DNA of 18,663 bases from CAYLHB01 sp964383505 (GTDB taxonomy: Bacteria; Patescibacteriota; Minisyncoccia; Phycocordibacterales; UBA12088): contig CAYLHB010000016.1 in assembly GCA_964383505.1 (NCBI GenBank), positions 1-18,663 of the forward strand, given 5' to 3'. This document shows, one piece after another, positions 7,012 through 14,291 of this stretch. Under the pieces are notes generated by a model, which saw nothing but the letters and a program-made list of their open reading frames with translations, had not been told where the DNA came from and did not search any database. The stretch's first letter is position 1, and the number at the start of each line of letters is the position of its first letter. Position numbers and translations under genes: made by a program.

Positions 7012-7227
7012 ATGCAAGATACAGGTAAGGAAACCGCGACCGGAACCGTCGAGGAAGCGTTGCCGGACGCACTGTTTAAGGTGGTACTTACTGAAAGCGG
7101 TGACGAAAAGCTCGCGTACCTTTCGGGAAAGATGCGGTTGCATCGTATAAAGGTGCTTGTGGGTGACACGGTAAAATTGGAGCTTGACCCATACGGGGGT
7201 AGGGCTCGTATTGTAAAAAGACTGTAG
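7012..7227 (+). CDS. infA: Translation initiation factor IF-1
   Basis: This 71-residue single OB-fold protein has the IF-1 signatures EEALPDALFKVVL, LSGKMRLHRIKVLVGDTVKLEL and GRARIVKRL. It binds the 30S A site and helps IF-2 and IF-3 choose the initiator tRNA. An upstream TTG at 6970 would give 85 residues, but it overlaps the preceding gene and falls in the predicted -35. The ATG at 7012 gives the normal family length. It leads the ribosomal cluster, 7 nt before rpmJ, the same order as in many bacteria. Confidence 0.94.
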   Translation: MQDTGKETATGTVEEALPDALFKVVLTESGDEKLAYLSGKMRLHRIKVLVGDTVKLELDPYGGRARIVKRL

Positions 7228-7234
7228 CTATGGT

Positions 7235-7351
7235 ATGAAGGTACGCTCGTCCATCAAAAAAAGAAGTCAAGACGACAAGATCGTGCGAAGACGAGGTAGG
7301 TTGTACGTGATAAACAAAAAGAAGCCCCGCAATAAGCAAAGGCAGGGCTAG
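7235..7351 (+). CDS. rpmJ: 50S ribosomal protein bL36, zinc-free form
   Basis: This 38-residue protein is very basic, and MKVRSSIKKR, IVRRRGRLYVINKKKPR and the terminal KQRQG are diagnostic of bL36. It binds 23S rRNA in the large subunit. The zinc ligands of the Cys form (CxxC, Cys, His) are absent: SQDD stands where CxxC is expected, and Asn replaces the late His (PRNKQRQG), so this is a C-minus version. It lies between infA and rpsM, its standard place. Confidence 0.95.
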   Translation: MKVRSSIKKRSQDDKIVRRRGRLYVINKKKPRNKQRQG

Positions 7352-7385
7352 GAAAAAGTTTGTTTAGTTGCACAATTGACTCAGT

Positions 7386-7769
7386 ATGCGCATCGCAGGT
7401 ATCACACTTCCAGATAAAAAAAGGCTAGAAATCGCACTTACGAGCGTGTATGGTATTGGCCGACCCCTTGCCCACAGTATCCTGAACGACGCAAAGATAT
7501 CCTATGGCACGCAAGCGTGTGAACTTTCCACAGACCAAGAAAACGCAATACGTCAGGTGTTGGAGCAGAGGAGCATTCTTATAGAAGGTGAGTTGCGCAG
7601 AGAGGTGGGTTCACACATCAAACGACTTAAAGACATTGGGAGCTATCGCGGAAGCAGGCACCTGAAGCGTTTGCCCGCACGTGGACAGCGTACCAAAACG
7701 AATGCACGTACGCTTAAGGGTGTGCGAAAAACCATGGGCTCTGGTCGCCGTAAAGTTGAAAAGAAATAG
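7386..7769 (+). CDS. rpsM: 30S ribosomal protein uS13
   Basis: This 127-residue protein starts MRIAGITLPDKKRLEIALTS, has the helix-hairpin motif YGIGRPLAHSIL and ends with the basic tail RLPARGQRTKTNART...GVRKTMG that reaches into the P site. It sits in the 30S head and contacts tRNA and the 50S bridge. The length is normal for the family. It follows rpmJ by 34 nt, a gap without a hairpin, and precedes rpsK by 3 nt, so these two are tightly coupled. No Shine-Dalgarno is seen. Confidence 0.97.
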   Translation: MRIAGITLPDKKRLEIALTSVYGIGRPLAHSILNDAKISYGTQACELSTDQENAIRQVLEQRSILIEGELRREVGSHIKRLKDIGSYRGSRHLKRLPARGQRTKTNARTLKGVRKTMGSGRRKVEKK

Positions 7770-7772
7770 CGT

Positions 7773-8207
7773 ATGGGGAAAAAACGTATAGTTAAAAAGG
7801 CGGGGGGCACCGTAGATCAGGGTCTGCGAAGTCGCTCGCTTGCCAAGCTTTCTAAAAAGAAAATAGACCGCGGAACGCTCAACATTCAAGCGACCTACAA
7901 TAACACGCTGGTAACGCTCACTGACAAACGTGGAAACACGGTGGTCTCTTCTTCGAGCGGCTCATTGGGGTTCAAAGGTGCGAAGAAGAGCACACCGTTC
8001 GCTGCCGCGAAAGTAGGGGAGTTGGTGGGTGAAAAAGCACTTCTTATTGGCATCAAGGACGTGGACGTGGTGATACGTGGAGTTGGCTCCGGAAGGGAGT
8101 CCGCCATGCGTGCGTTTGCGGGCAAGGGTGTCGCCATCACATCCATTCAAGACAGGACACCGGTCCCATTTAACGGCCCTCGCGCGCCTAAACCACGTCG
8201 CGTGTAA
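7773..8207 (+). CDS. rpsK: 30S ribosomal protein uS11
   Basis: This 144-residue protein has the uS11 core: GTLNIQATYNNTLVTLTDKRGN, SSGSLGFKGAKKSTPFAA, IRGVGSGRESAMRAFA and the C-terminal TPVPFNGPRAPKPRRV. It lies on the 30S platform near the mRNA exit and the Shine-Dalgarno cleft. The Lys/Arg-rich N-terminal extension is somewhat longer than in E. coli (129 residues). It starts 3 nt after the rpsM stop, and rpsD follows after 13 nt. Confidence 0.97.
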   Translation: MGKKRIVKKAGGTVDQGLRSRSLAKLSKKKIDRGTLNIQATYNNTLVTLTDKRGNTVVSSSSGSLGFKGAKKSTPFAAAKVGELVGEKALLIGIKDVDVVIRGVGSGRESAMRAFAGKGVAITSIQDRTPVPFNGPRAPKPRRV

Positions 8208-8220
8208 TTACTTCCGCACC

Positions 8221-8841
8221 ATGATTCTCGGACCCCGCTACAAAATTTGTCGAAGACTCGGAGCCGGTGTGTTTGACAAGTGTCAAACACAGTCGTTTGT
8301 GCTCTCGGAAGCACGCCATGGTAAATCCGCGAAAGGAAAACGCGCGAAGGCGCTCTCAGATTTCGGTCGCCAGCTCCTTGAGAAACAGAAGGTTCGCTTC
8401 GCGTATGGAGTAACGGAACGGCAACTTGCCAAGTACGTTGCGCAGGCTTCAAAGAAGGTTGCTGACGCGAGTGATCCTGCGACACGGTTGGTACAGCTCC
8501 TCGAAACACGACTCGACAATGTGGTGTATCGGGCGGGCCTCGCGCCCTCGCGACGTGCAGCTCGTCAAATGGTGGCACATGGTCATATTGTGGTCAACGG
8601 CTCTCGGACCACGAGCCCCAGCTACGCCCTCGGCCCCAATGATACTTTCGAAGTGCGAAAGGGCACACAAACCTCGCCTTTAATTGAGAGGAGAAAGGAG
8701 GACCTCGGTCGGGTAACCACTCCTTCGTGGCTTACTTTTAATGCTGGCACTCTCTCTGGAAAAGTACTTGCGCAGCCCACACGTGAGCTAACTGATGCCG
8801 CTGGAGACATGGGTGTCGTCATCGAGTTCTATAGTCGCTAA
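8221..8841 (+). CDS. rpsD: 30S ribosomal protein uS4
   Basis: This 206-residue protein begins at MILGPRYKICRRLG, matching the uS4 N-terminus. The S4 RNA-binding domain is at about 97-160 (RLDNVVYRAGLAPSRRAARQMVAHGHIVVNG), and the C-terminal GVVIEFYSR is typical. It nucleates 30S assembly. The open frame extends upstream to 8077, but that part overlaps rpsK and is excluded. Only two Cys occur in the N-terminal region, so the zinc-binding form is absent. It precedes rpoA by 27 nt, the usual S13-S11-S4-alpha order, where S4 autoregulation is known in other bacteria; no such site is evident here. Confidence 0.97.
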   Translation: MILGPRYKICRRLGAGVFDKCQTQSFVLSEARHGKSAKGKRAKALSDFGRQLLEKQKVRFAYGVTERQLAKYVAQASKKVADASDPATRLVQLLETRLDNVVYRAGLAPSRRAARQMVAHGHIVVNGSRTTSPSYALGPNDTFEVRKGTQTSPLIERRKEDLGRVTTPSWLTFNAGTLSGKVLAQPTRELTDAAGDMGVVIEFYSR

Positions 8842-8868
8842 TGTTTATTACCAATTTAGCACCTCGCC

Positions 8869-9843
8869 ATGGACCACAATGTCGCACTACCGAGCAAACC
8901 GCGTATTGTTAAGGAGGAGCACACCTCCGGTATTTTTGAAATTGATGGCTTGTTCCCAGGATACGGACACACACTGGGCAACTCACTGCGTCGCATTATC
9001 CTTTCCTCGCTCTCGGGTGCGGCGGTGACGATGGTAAAAATTGATGGTGTCGCGCATGAGTTTTCTACCGTGGAGGGTATGCGCGAAGACGTGGTGGCGT
9101 TCCTCCTCAACATCAAGCGTCTTCATTTTTCCATGATGACGGACGAACCGCAGACCGTTACCCTGGATGTCTCTGGTGTGCGAACCGTTTCCGGAAAGGA
9201 CCTCACATGTCCCTCACAGGTAACGGTGCTCAATCCCGACCAGTATCTGGCGGAACTCACGGACAAGCACGCGTCACTGTCTGTGGAACTAACAGTAGAG
9301 CGTGGTCTTGGGTATGTGCCACGGGAGCTTCGCAACGACGACAAGGTAGAGGTGGGAGCGATTGCGCTTGATGCCACATTCACCCCCATTCGCAGAGTAA
9401 ACTACGAGGTGGAGAACATGCGTGTAGGTGATCGCACCGATTTCAACCGGCTTCGGCTATTCATCGAGACGGACGGCACCATTACCGCTCGCACCGCGCT
9501 CGAGAAGTCTATTGAGATAATGATTCATCAGCTCAAAGCGATTATTGGTTTCAAAGAGGAACTGCACGAGCGTGAAGAGGAGCACACCATCAAGACGGCT
9601 GAGCGTGCGTTCGCACCTGAAAGGAAGGCTGAGGTTTCAGACACCGAGTCGCTTAAAACACGGGTCGAGTCGCTCCCACTCTCCGCTCGAACCGTGAGTG
9701 CCCTAACGAACGCCAACATTCGCACGGTGGGAGGTCTCGCGCGCAAAAAAGAAGAGGATATTCTTGCGATTGAGGGGCTTGGTATTAAGGGCCTTCAAGA
9801 GATTAAACGCGCGTTGTCTGATTTCGGCATCACGCTCCGGTAG
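8869..9843 (+). CDS. rpoA: DNA-directed RNA polymerase subunit alpha
   Basis: This 324-residue protein has both domains. The N-terminal assembly domain contains GYGHTLGNSLRRIILSS (about 31-47) and VEGMREDVVAF. The C-terminal domain (about 260-324) contains LPLSARTVSALTNANIRTVGGL and IEGLGIKGLQEIK, the helix-hairpin-helix that contacts UP elements; the arginine equivalent to the key DNA-binding Arg of E. coli is kept in LSAR. It is the dimeric scaffold of RNA polymerase. The linker at about 235-258 is charged and variable, as usual. It lies between rpsD and rplQ; rplQ follows after 36 nt with a promoter of its own. Confidence 0.98.
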   Translation: MDHNVALPSKPRIVKEEHTSGIFEIDGLFPGYGHTLGNSLRRIILSSLSGAAVTMVKIDGVAHEFSTVEGMREDVVAFLLNIKRLHFSMMTDEPQTVTLDVSGVRTVSGKDLTCPSQVTVLNPDQYLAELTDKHASLSVELTVERGLGYVPRELRNDDKVEVGAIALDATFTPIRRVNYEVENMRVGDRTDFNRLRLFIETDGTITARTALEKSIEIMIHQLKAIIGFKEELHEREEEHTIKTAERAFAPERKAEVSDTESLKTRVESLPLSARTVSALTNANIRTVGGLARKKEEDILAIEGLGIKGLQEIKRALSDFGITLR

Positions 9844-9871
9844 TTGTACAGACTTGAATTGCGGGTATACT
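9844..9871 (+). promoter_or_regulatory. Internal promoter of rplQ
   Basis: TTGTAC (9844-9849), a 16-nt spacer and TATACT (9866-9871) occupy the rpoA-rplQ gap, 8 nt before the rplQ ATG. The predicted +1 at about 9878 gives a leader of two bases. This would let rplQ-rplM-rpsI be transcribed separately from the upstream part of the operon. Confidence 0.65.
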
Positions 9872-9879
9872 TCACCACC

Positions 9880-10233
9880 ATGCGACACCACGACAAAGAG
9901 AGGAAATTCGGACGACAGGAGGACGAGCGTCGCGCGTTCTTGCGTTCGCTCGCACGCAACCTCATCCTCAAAGAGGCCATTGTGACCACCGAGGCGCGTG
10001 CGAAATCACTCCGCCCGTTTGTTGAACGCCTCATCACCAAGAGTAAGGTGGACAGCGTCGCAAACCGCCGGCTCGTGCTCGCACGGCTTGGCAACAGCAA
10101 AGACGCGACGAATAAGCTCTTCAGCACGCTGGGGCCTCGCTACAAAGACCGCGCGGGGGGGTATGTCCGTATTGTGAGGATTGCACAAAGAGCCGGAGAT
10201 GCGGCTGTAAAAACGCACATTGGCCTCGTATAG
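9880..10233 (+). CDS. rplQ: 50S ribosomal protein bL17
   Basis: This 117-residue protein has bL17 signatures: RKFGRQEDERRAFLRSLARNLI, IVTTEARAKSLRPFVERLITKSK, LGPRYKDRAGGYVRI and the terminal HIGLV. It binds 23S rRNA near the exit tunnel. The frame is open from 9844, but the family start and the TATACT box at 9866-9871 both point to the ATG at 9880. It is followed by rplM after only 5 nt. Confidence 0.96.
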   Translation: MRHHDKERKFGRQEDERRAFLRSLARNLILKEAIVTTEARAKSLRPFVERLITKSKVDSVANRRLVLARLGNSKDATNKLFSTLGPRYKDRAGGYVRIVRIAQRAGDAAVKTHIGLV

Positions 10234-10238
10234 CACAC

Positions 10239-10601
10239 ATGGCAGAGCAAACAAAAAAACTCTATACGATTGACGCGGCGGGAAAGCGACTCGGGCGTGT
10301 CGCGAGTGAGGCGGCAAAGGTGCTCCTTGGCAAGCATGACCCCAAGATGGTCAAGCATGCTGTCTCGTTTGTGGAGGTGCACGTGGAACACGCGGGCAAA
10401 CTTGTCATTGACGAGCGAAAACAAATAAAAAAAACGTACGAACGATACTCCGGCTTTCCTGGAGGAAGAAAGGAGGTACGTCTCGCAAAGGTTGCTGACG
10501 AGAAGGGGAAACGTGAGCTCATACGTCGCGCGGTGTACGGAATGCTCCCCAACAACAAACTTCGCGCGGTGCGCATGAAGCGTATCAAAATTAGTGAGTA
10601 G
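10239..10601 (+). CDS. rplM: 50S ribosomal protein uL13
   Basis: This 120-residue protein has the uL13 core: YTIDAAGKRLGRVASEAAKVLLGKH, YERYSGFPGG and RRAVYGMLPNNKLRAVRMKRIKI. It is an early-assembling 23S rRNA-binding protein. It is about 20 residues shorter than the E. coli form, lacking most of the N-terminal segment and the C-terminal tail, in keeping with trimmed ribosomal proteins in reduced genomes. It starts 5 nt after rplQ without a Shine-Dalgarno. rpsI follows, the pairing found almost everywhere in bacteria. Confidence 0.96.
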   Translation: MAEQTKKLYTIDAAGKRLGRVASEAAKVLLGKHDPKMVKHAVSFVEVHVEHAGKLVIDERKQIKKTYERYSGFPGGRKEVRLAKVADEKGKRELIRRAVYGMLPNNKLRAVRMKRIKISE

Positions 10602-10616
10602 CACACACATCTAAAT

Positions 10617-11021
10617 ATGGCAACAACAAACGAAAAGTACATAGAGGCGGTGGGAAGGCGGAAAACGTCGATTGCTCGAGTGCGCCTCACTAAAGCCTCG
10701 AAACGCTCGCTTACGGTGAACGACAAGCCCCTCGAAGAGTATTTTCCCACCACAACGCTTCAGCGTTCAGTGCTCTCTCCGCTTGTGGATGAAGGGGTTG
10801 ATCGTGTCTACAGCATCACGGTGAGAGTCACAGGTGGGGGTATTGCGTCGCAGGCTACTGCAGTTCGCCATGGGATTTCTCGCGCACTAGTAAAGGGTGA
10901 CAGCGCACTTCGAGGTGAGCTTAAAGAAAAGGGGTTCCTTACGCGCGACCCACGCGAAAAAGAGCGTAGAAAATTCGGTCTTAAGAAGGCACGCCGAGCC
11001 CCCCAGTGGAGCAAACGATAG
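10617..11021 (+). CDS. rpsI: 30S ribosomal protein uS9
   Basis: This 134-residue protein has EAVGRRKTSIARVRL near the N-terminus, VRVTGGGIASQATAVRHGISRAL in the middle and the C-terminal tail FGLKKARRAPQWSKR, whose last Arg contacts P-site tRNA. It sits in the 30S head. It is the last gene of the ribosomal run and converges with the SET-domain gene, whose stop is only 26 bp away. No U-tract terminator is visible in that gap. Confidence 0.97.
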   Translation: MATTNEKYIEAVGRRKTSIARVRLTKASKRSLTVNDKPLEEYFPTTTLQRSVLSPLVDEGVDRVYSITVRVTGGGIASQATAVRHGISRALVKGDSALRGELKEKGFLTRDPREKERRKFGLKKARRAPQWSKR

Positions 11022-11047
11022 TCACAATTCCGTAGAGCACAGTCTAA

Positions 11048-11641
11048 TTACATTTTGCATTCCCGTGTGTCATTTGCAGCGCATGCAAGTTGGGTCCAGT
11101 ATCTTACCCAACATGCACCCCAGACATTAGCATTATGACGTTGCATCCTCAGCGTGCGAGTGAGCATTTCCACTCGCCAGTTTAAATCCTGTAGGTGTCG
11201 CAAATAACCTTTGTTTTTTGTTGCACAATCGAGGTGTACTAACGTCATACACTCTGGGGGGTAATACAAGAGTTCTTCACCAGGTACAATATCCCGTGTG
11301 ACTATACCGATAGTCTCTTCCCAGTTTTCGCCATTGGGGATAAACCATTTCCAGTTTGCGCGCTCTTCTTCCCACGTTTCATTCAGAAAGAAGCATTGAG
11401 GGTCGGAATCGATTACCACCGCAGGGTTATTAGGAATGCTAAAGTCAACACTCCCGTTATGCAAGAGTCGCGCTTGTGTGTCTGGGTCTTTCGTATAGAA
11501 TTCATTGATTGGGATGATTGTCGATTTGTGAGGATCGAACTTGTAGATCACTTCACCTTCTCTCACCCTGTTTTTGACGAACAGTCCAGTTCCTGCACCG
11601 GGTAACTGGCTTTGATTAAGTACTACATTTATAAGCATCAT
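11048..11641 (-). CDS. SET-domain protein (putative protein-lysine methyltransferase)
   Basis: This 197-residue protein starts MMLINVVLNQSQLPGAGTGLF, matching the SET N-terminal SxxxGxGLF element (11-21), with the REGEVIYKFD strand after it. GEELLYYP (121-128) is the GEELxYxY-type motif near the C-terminal end of the fold. The expected NHSCxPN motif is degenerate: FLNETWEEERANW (85-97) keeps the two Asn at wider spacing but lacks His, Ser and Cys. Family members transfer methyl groups from S-adenosylmethionine to lysines; activity here is uncertain. An extended frame to 11755 crosses its own promoter and is rejected. It has no partner in an operon and is divergent from grpE. Confidence 0.75.
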   Translation of the reverse strand: MMLINVVLNQSQLPGAGTGLFVKNRVREGEVIYKFDPHKSTIIPINEFYTKDPDTQARLLHNGSVDFSIPNNPAVVIDSDPQCFFLNETWEEERANWKWFIPNGENWEETIGIVTRDIVPGEELLYYPPECMTLVHLDCATKNKGYLRHLQDLNWRVEMLTRTLRMQRHNANVWGACWVRYWTQLACAANDTRECKM

Positions 11642-11642
11642 A

Positions 11643-11660
11643 CTAGTAACTCGTATCCAT
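11643..11660 (-). other. Five-codon upstream ORF in the SET leader
   Basis: On the minus strand ATG (11660-11658) starts a mini-ORF, MDTSY, with TAG at 11645-11643, one base before the SET ATG at 11641. It begins about 2 nt after the predicted transcription start (11662). If leaderless initiation is the rule here, ribosomes would start on it and could reinitiate on the SET gene. It could equally be chance. Confidence 0.25.
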
Positions 11661-11668
11661 GTCTTTTG

Positions 11669-11697
11669 CTTATAACATTTGTAAATTTTTATGTCAA
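11669..11697 (-). promoter_or_regulatory. Promoter of the SET-domain gene
   Basis: On the minus strand TTGACA (11697-11692), a 17-nt spacer and the extended -10 TGT-TATAAG (TATAAG at 11674-11669) form a near-consensus sigma-70 promoter. The predicted +1 is about 11662, giving a 21-nt leader without a Shine-Dalgarno. Confidence 0.75.
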
Positions 11698-11705
11698 CAC
11701 TACGA

Positions 11706-11733
11706 TTGACAATTTCCATATTGACACTAAAAT
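11706..11733 (+). promoter_or_regulatory. Promoter of grpE-dnaK
   Basis: TTGACA (11706-11711), a 16-nt spacer and TAAAAT (11728-11733) make a near-consensus sigma-70 promoter. The predicted +1 is 11740, one base before the ATG at 11741. The -10 overlaps the alternative ATG at 11732, which rules that start out. The -35 faces away from the SET -35, 8 bp apart. This is not the CIRCE/HrcA arrangement. Confidence 0.8.
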
Positions 11734-11740
11734 GTGGCAG

Positions 11741-12319
11741 ATGCAAACTAATCATACCAATAGTAACGGACCAGGTTCTGAAGATGAACTACGGCTTGAA
11801 GAAGAGTCGGCCGATAATAACTGGGCGAGCAAAGTTCGAAAATTGAGCACTGAACTATGTGACGCAAAACAGCTAGCCGCAGACCATTTACAGGGCTGGC
11901 AACGCGCGAAGGCAGACCTTATCAACTACCGGAGAACCGTCGAGGCGGAGCGCGCAAATGATAAAATGCGCGCCACGTACGAGGTCCTTCAAGATATTAT
12001 CCCGGTGCTCGACAGTTTTGATGGAGCCATGACACATGAAGAGTGGAAAAATACTGATGAGACATGGCGCACGGGTGTAGAGCAAATTGCAGCACAGCTT
12101 CATCGAGTACTAGAGGAGCGTGGCGTGGAATTGTTCGGCATTGTTGGAGAGACGTTTGATCCGCGCCTGCATGAGTGTGTTGGTGTTGCTGCTGCGCACG
12201 CAAGTGGCTCGGCTGACACAGTAGCGACTGTGCTTCAGAAGGGGTACAAATCGGGGGACATCGTGCTACGCCCAGCAAAAGTGGTCGTTGCACAAGCTGT
12301 GCACGAGGATACGACGTAG
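11741..12319 (+). CDS. grpE: Nucleotide exchange factor GrpE
   Basis: This 192-residue protein has an acidic, disordered N-terminus, a long coiled-coil helix (about 30-85, with LQGWQRAKADLINYRRTVEAER) and the C-terminal beta domain containing GETFDPRLHECVGV, VLQKGYKSGDIVLRPAKVVVA. It releases ADP from DnaK as a dimer in the cytoplasm. Frames open from 11612 and an ATG at 11732 exist, but the consensus promoter overlaps both, and the start at 11741 gives a leaderless message of normal family length. It leads the grpE-dnaK-dnaJ cluster; dnaK starts 65 nt later. Confidence 0.95.
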   Translation: MQTNHTNSNGPGSEDELRLEEESADNNWASKVRKLSTELCDAKQLAADHLQGWQRAKADLINYRRTVEAERANDKMRATYEVLQDIIPVLDSFDGAMTHEEWKNTDETWRTGVEQIAAQLHRVLEERGVELFGIVGETFDPRLHECVGVAAAHASGSADTVATVLQKGYKSGDIVLRPAKVVVAQAVHEDTT

Positions 12320-12384
12320 TACCGTTACCTTTTCAGGTGACACGTTACACCCAAATAACCATTAGCAACTGTAATTCATTCACC

Positions 12385-14250
12385 ATGAGCAAAATACTCG
12401 GTATAGACCTTGGCACCACGAACTCCGCGATGGCAGTCGTGGAGGGTGGCGAGCCACGCATTATTGAAAACGAAGAGGGAAGTCGCACTACACCCTCGGT
12501 AGTAGCTATAAGTAAAACAAAGGAACGTGCCGTTGGTGTCATTGCGAAGCGACAAGCGGTTACTAACCCGCAAAACACCATTTATGGCATTAAACGCTTC
12601 ATCGGTCATTCATTCGGCGAAGAGGCGGTACAGAAGGACAAAACGATTGTTCCGTACACAGTGAAAGCATCGGAGAACGGGGGGGTGCTAATTGCGATGG
12701 GTGACAAAGACTACCGTCCAGAAGAAATATCCGCCATGATACTCCAGAAGCTCAAGAATGATGCGGAGAGAAAGCTCGGAGTGACAATCACCGAAGCGGT
12801 GATCACCGTACCTGCGTACTTCAACGACGCCCAACGCCAAGCGACAAAAGATGCCGGGAAAATAGCCGGGCTCGAGGTGAAGCGTATTATCAACGAGCCA
12901 ACGGCGGCAGCGCTCGCATATGGCTTCAACAAAAAAAAGGATGAGAAGATTGCAGTCTTCGATTTTGGTGGGGGTACCTTCGACATAAGTATCCTTGAGG
13001 TGGGCGACGATGTGATTGAGGTGAAGTCTACTGATGGTGATGCGCACATGGGCGGACGCGATATTGACCAAAAAATAGTTCGCCACATCGCGGATGAGTT
13101 CAAAAAGGAGCAGGGGATAGATCTCACCAAAGACCCCCTCGCACTCCAGCGTCTCGATGAGGCAGCTGAGAAGGCCAAGATGGAGCTCTCCACCACTACA
13201 GAGTCAGAAATTAATATTCCGTTTATTTCGAGTGACGTATCTGGCCCCAAGCACCTTCTCATGAAGCTTTCGCGTGCAAAGCTTGAAGAGCTTGCGTCGG
13301 AGTACATTGAGCAATCGATTGCCATCACGAGGCGTGCGATAGAAGCGTCGCCCTTCAAAGTTTCCGACATAGACGAAATCATCATGGTAGGGGGGCAAAC
13401 CCGCATGCCCGCTATAGTACGCGCAGTAAAGGAACTGTTCGGCAAGGAGCCCAACAAGAGCATCAACCCGGACGAGGTGGTTGCCATGGGGGCCGCGATA
13501 CAAGCAGGAATTCTTCAAGGCGATGTGAAGGATATACTCCTTCTGGACGTGATACCTCTTTCGCTTGGGATTGAAACCATGGGTGGGGTCGCCACGAAGC
13601 TTATAGAGAAAAACACTACGGTTCCCACACAAAAGAGCCAGGTATTCTCAACAGCAGCGGACAATCAAACCTCGGTTGAGGTACACGTGGTGCAGGGTGA
13701 ACGCGCAATGGCCGCGGACAACAAATCACTCGGCAAGTTCATACTCGACGGCATTCCACCTGCACCTCGAGGTATGCCGCAAATCGAGGTGGCGTTTGAT
13801 GTGGATGCAAACGGCATACTCTCTGTGACCGCTAAAGACAAAACTACAGGCAAAGCACAGACCATTCGCATAGAAGCATCATCGGGGCTTTCGGAAAGCG
13901 ACATATCTCGCATGCAGGAGGAAGCGAAAAGCCACGAGCAAGATGACAGACAAAAGCGGGAGGTGGCGGAAAATCGAAATCTTGCCGAACAATTGATATA
14001 CACTGCGGAAAAATCCCTCAAAGAACATGGCGATAAAGTAGGGGATGAGCTCAGGAAAGAGATTGAAGAGAAAATTCAAGCGACACGCACCGCCATCACG
14101 GAAAACAATGCCAGTTCGATCAAAGGTCGCACGGACGAGCTCTCTTCTGCACTTTCCAAAATAGGAGAATTACTCTCACAAGCGGGACCACAAGAGGGTC
14201 AGAAGAAAGAGGGTGGTGAGGGAACGGTGCGCGACGCGGAAACAAGCTAG
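12385..14250 (+). CDS. dnaK: Molecular chaperone DnaK (Hsp70)
   Basis: This 621-residue protein opens with SKILGIDLGTTNSAMAVVEGGEP, phosphate loop 1. VITVPAYFNDAQRQATKDAGKIAG, FDFGGGTFDISIL and IMVGGQTRMPAIV complete the ATPase domain. The LLLDVIPLSLGIET linker leads to the substrate-binding domain and a helical lid ending in a Gln/Glu/Gly-rich tail. The N-terminal domain has the segment typical of Gram-negative-type DnaK (about 75-105) that Firmicutes lack. The usual EEVK-like end is missing and the tail reads RDAETS. An in-frame start at 12337 would add 16 residues not found in the family. A weak TGTAAT box (12370-12375) lies 9 nt upstream. The long open frame opposite it is the well-known Hsp70 antisense artefact. 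Confidence 0.98.
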   Translation: MSKILGIDLGTTNSAMAVVEGGEPRIIENEEGSRTTPSVVAISKTKERAVGVIAKRQAVTNPQNTIYGIKRFIGHSFGEEAVQKDKTIVPYTVKASENGGVLIAMGDKDYRPEEISAMILQKLKNDAERKLGVTITEAVITVPAYFNDAQRQATKDAGKIAGLEVKRIINEPTAAALAYGFNKKKDEKIAVFDFGGGTFDISILEVGDDVIEVKSTDGDAHMGGRDIDQKIVRHIADEFKKEQGIDLTKDPLALQRLDEAAEKAKMELSTTTESEINIPFISSDVSGPKHLLMKLSRAKLEELASEYIEQSIAITRRAIEASPFKVSDIDEIIMVGGQTRMPAIVRAVKELFGKEPNKSINPDEVVAMGAAIQAGILQGDVKDILLLDVIPLSLGIETMGGVATKLIEKNTTVPTQKSQVFSTAADNQTSVEVHVVQGERAMAADNKSLGKFILDGIPPAPRGMPQIEVAFDVDANGILSVTAKDKTTGKAQTIRIEASSGLSESDISRMQEEAKSHEQDDRQKREVAENRNLAEQLIYTAEKSLKEHGDKVGDELRKEIEEKIQATRTAITENNASSIKGRTDELSSALSKIGELLSQAGPQEGQKKEGGEGTVRDAETS

Positions 14251-14270
14251 GTCGTGCTGTATAGCATGAC
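14251..14270. other. Small hairpin after dnaK
   Basis: GTCGTGCT (14251-14258) and AGCATGAC (14263-14270) pair over 8 bp with one G-T wobble and a GTAT loop, starting right after the dnaK stop codon. No U tract follows, so it is not a classic terminator. It may protect the 3' end of the grpE-dnaK mRNA or attenuate read-through into dnaJ. Confidence 0.35.
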
Positions 14271-14291
14271 GAAGGTGCGCGAAGCGTACGG

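Noticed and set aside
8077..8220. N-terminal extension of uS4
   Set aside because: It overlaps the rpsK coding region and does not match uS4, which begins at 8221.
11089..11112. GTTGGGT-N10-ACCCAAC hairpin near the SET stop, considered as an rpsI terminator
   Set aside because: No U tract follows on either strand and it lies in SET coding sequence (encoding ACWVRYWTQLA), so a terminator call is not supported.
11612..11740. Extended GrpE N-terminus
   Set aside because: The extension spans both divergent promoters, and the -10 TAAAAT overlaps the ATG at 11732.
12334..12349. Imperfect palindrome GGTGACACGTTACACC before dnaK
   Set aside because: Only 12 of 16 positions are symmetric and it is not CIRCE (TTAGCACTC-N9-GAGTGCTAA). 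I see no placement that makes it a clear operator.
12711..13487. 258-codon minus-strand frame opposite dnaK
   Set aside because: Long open frames antisense to Hsp70 genes are a known artefact of codon usage. It lacks any recognisable domain.
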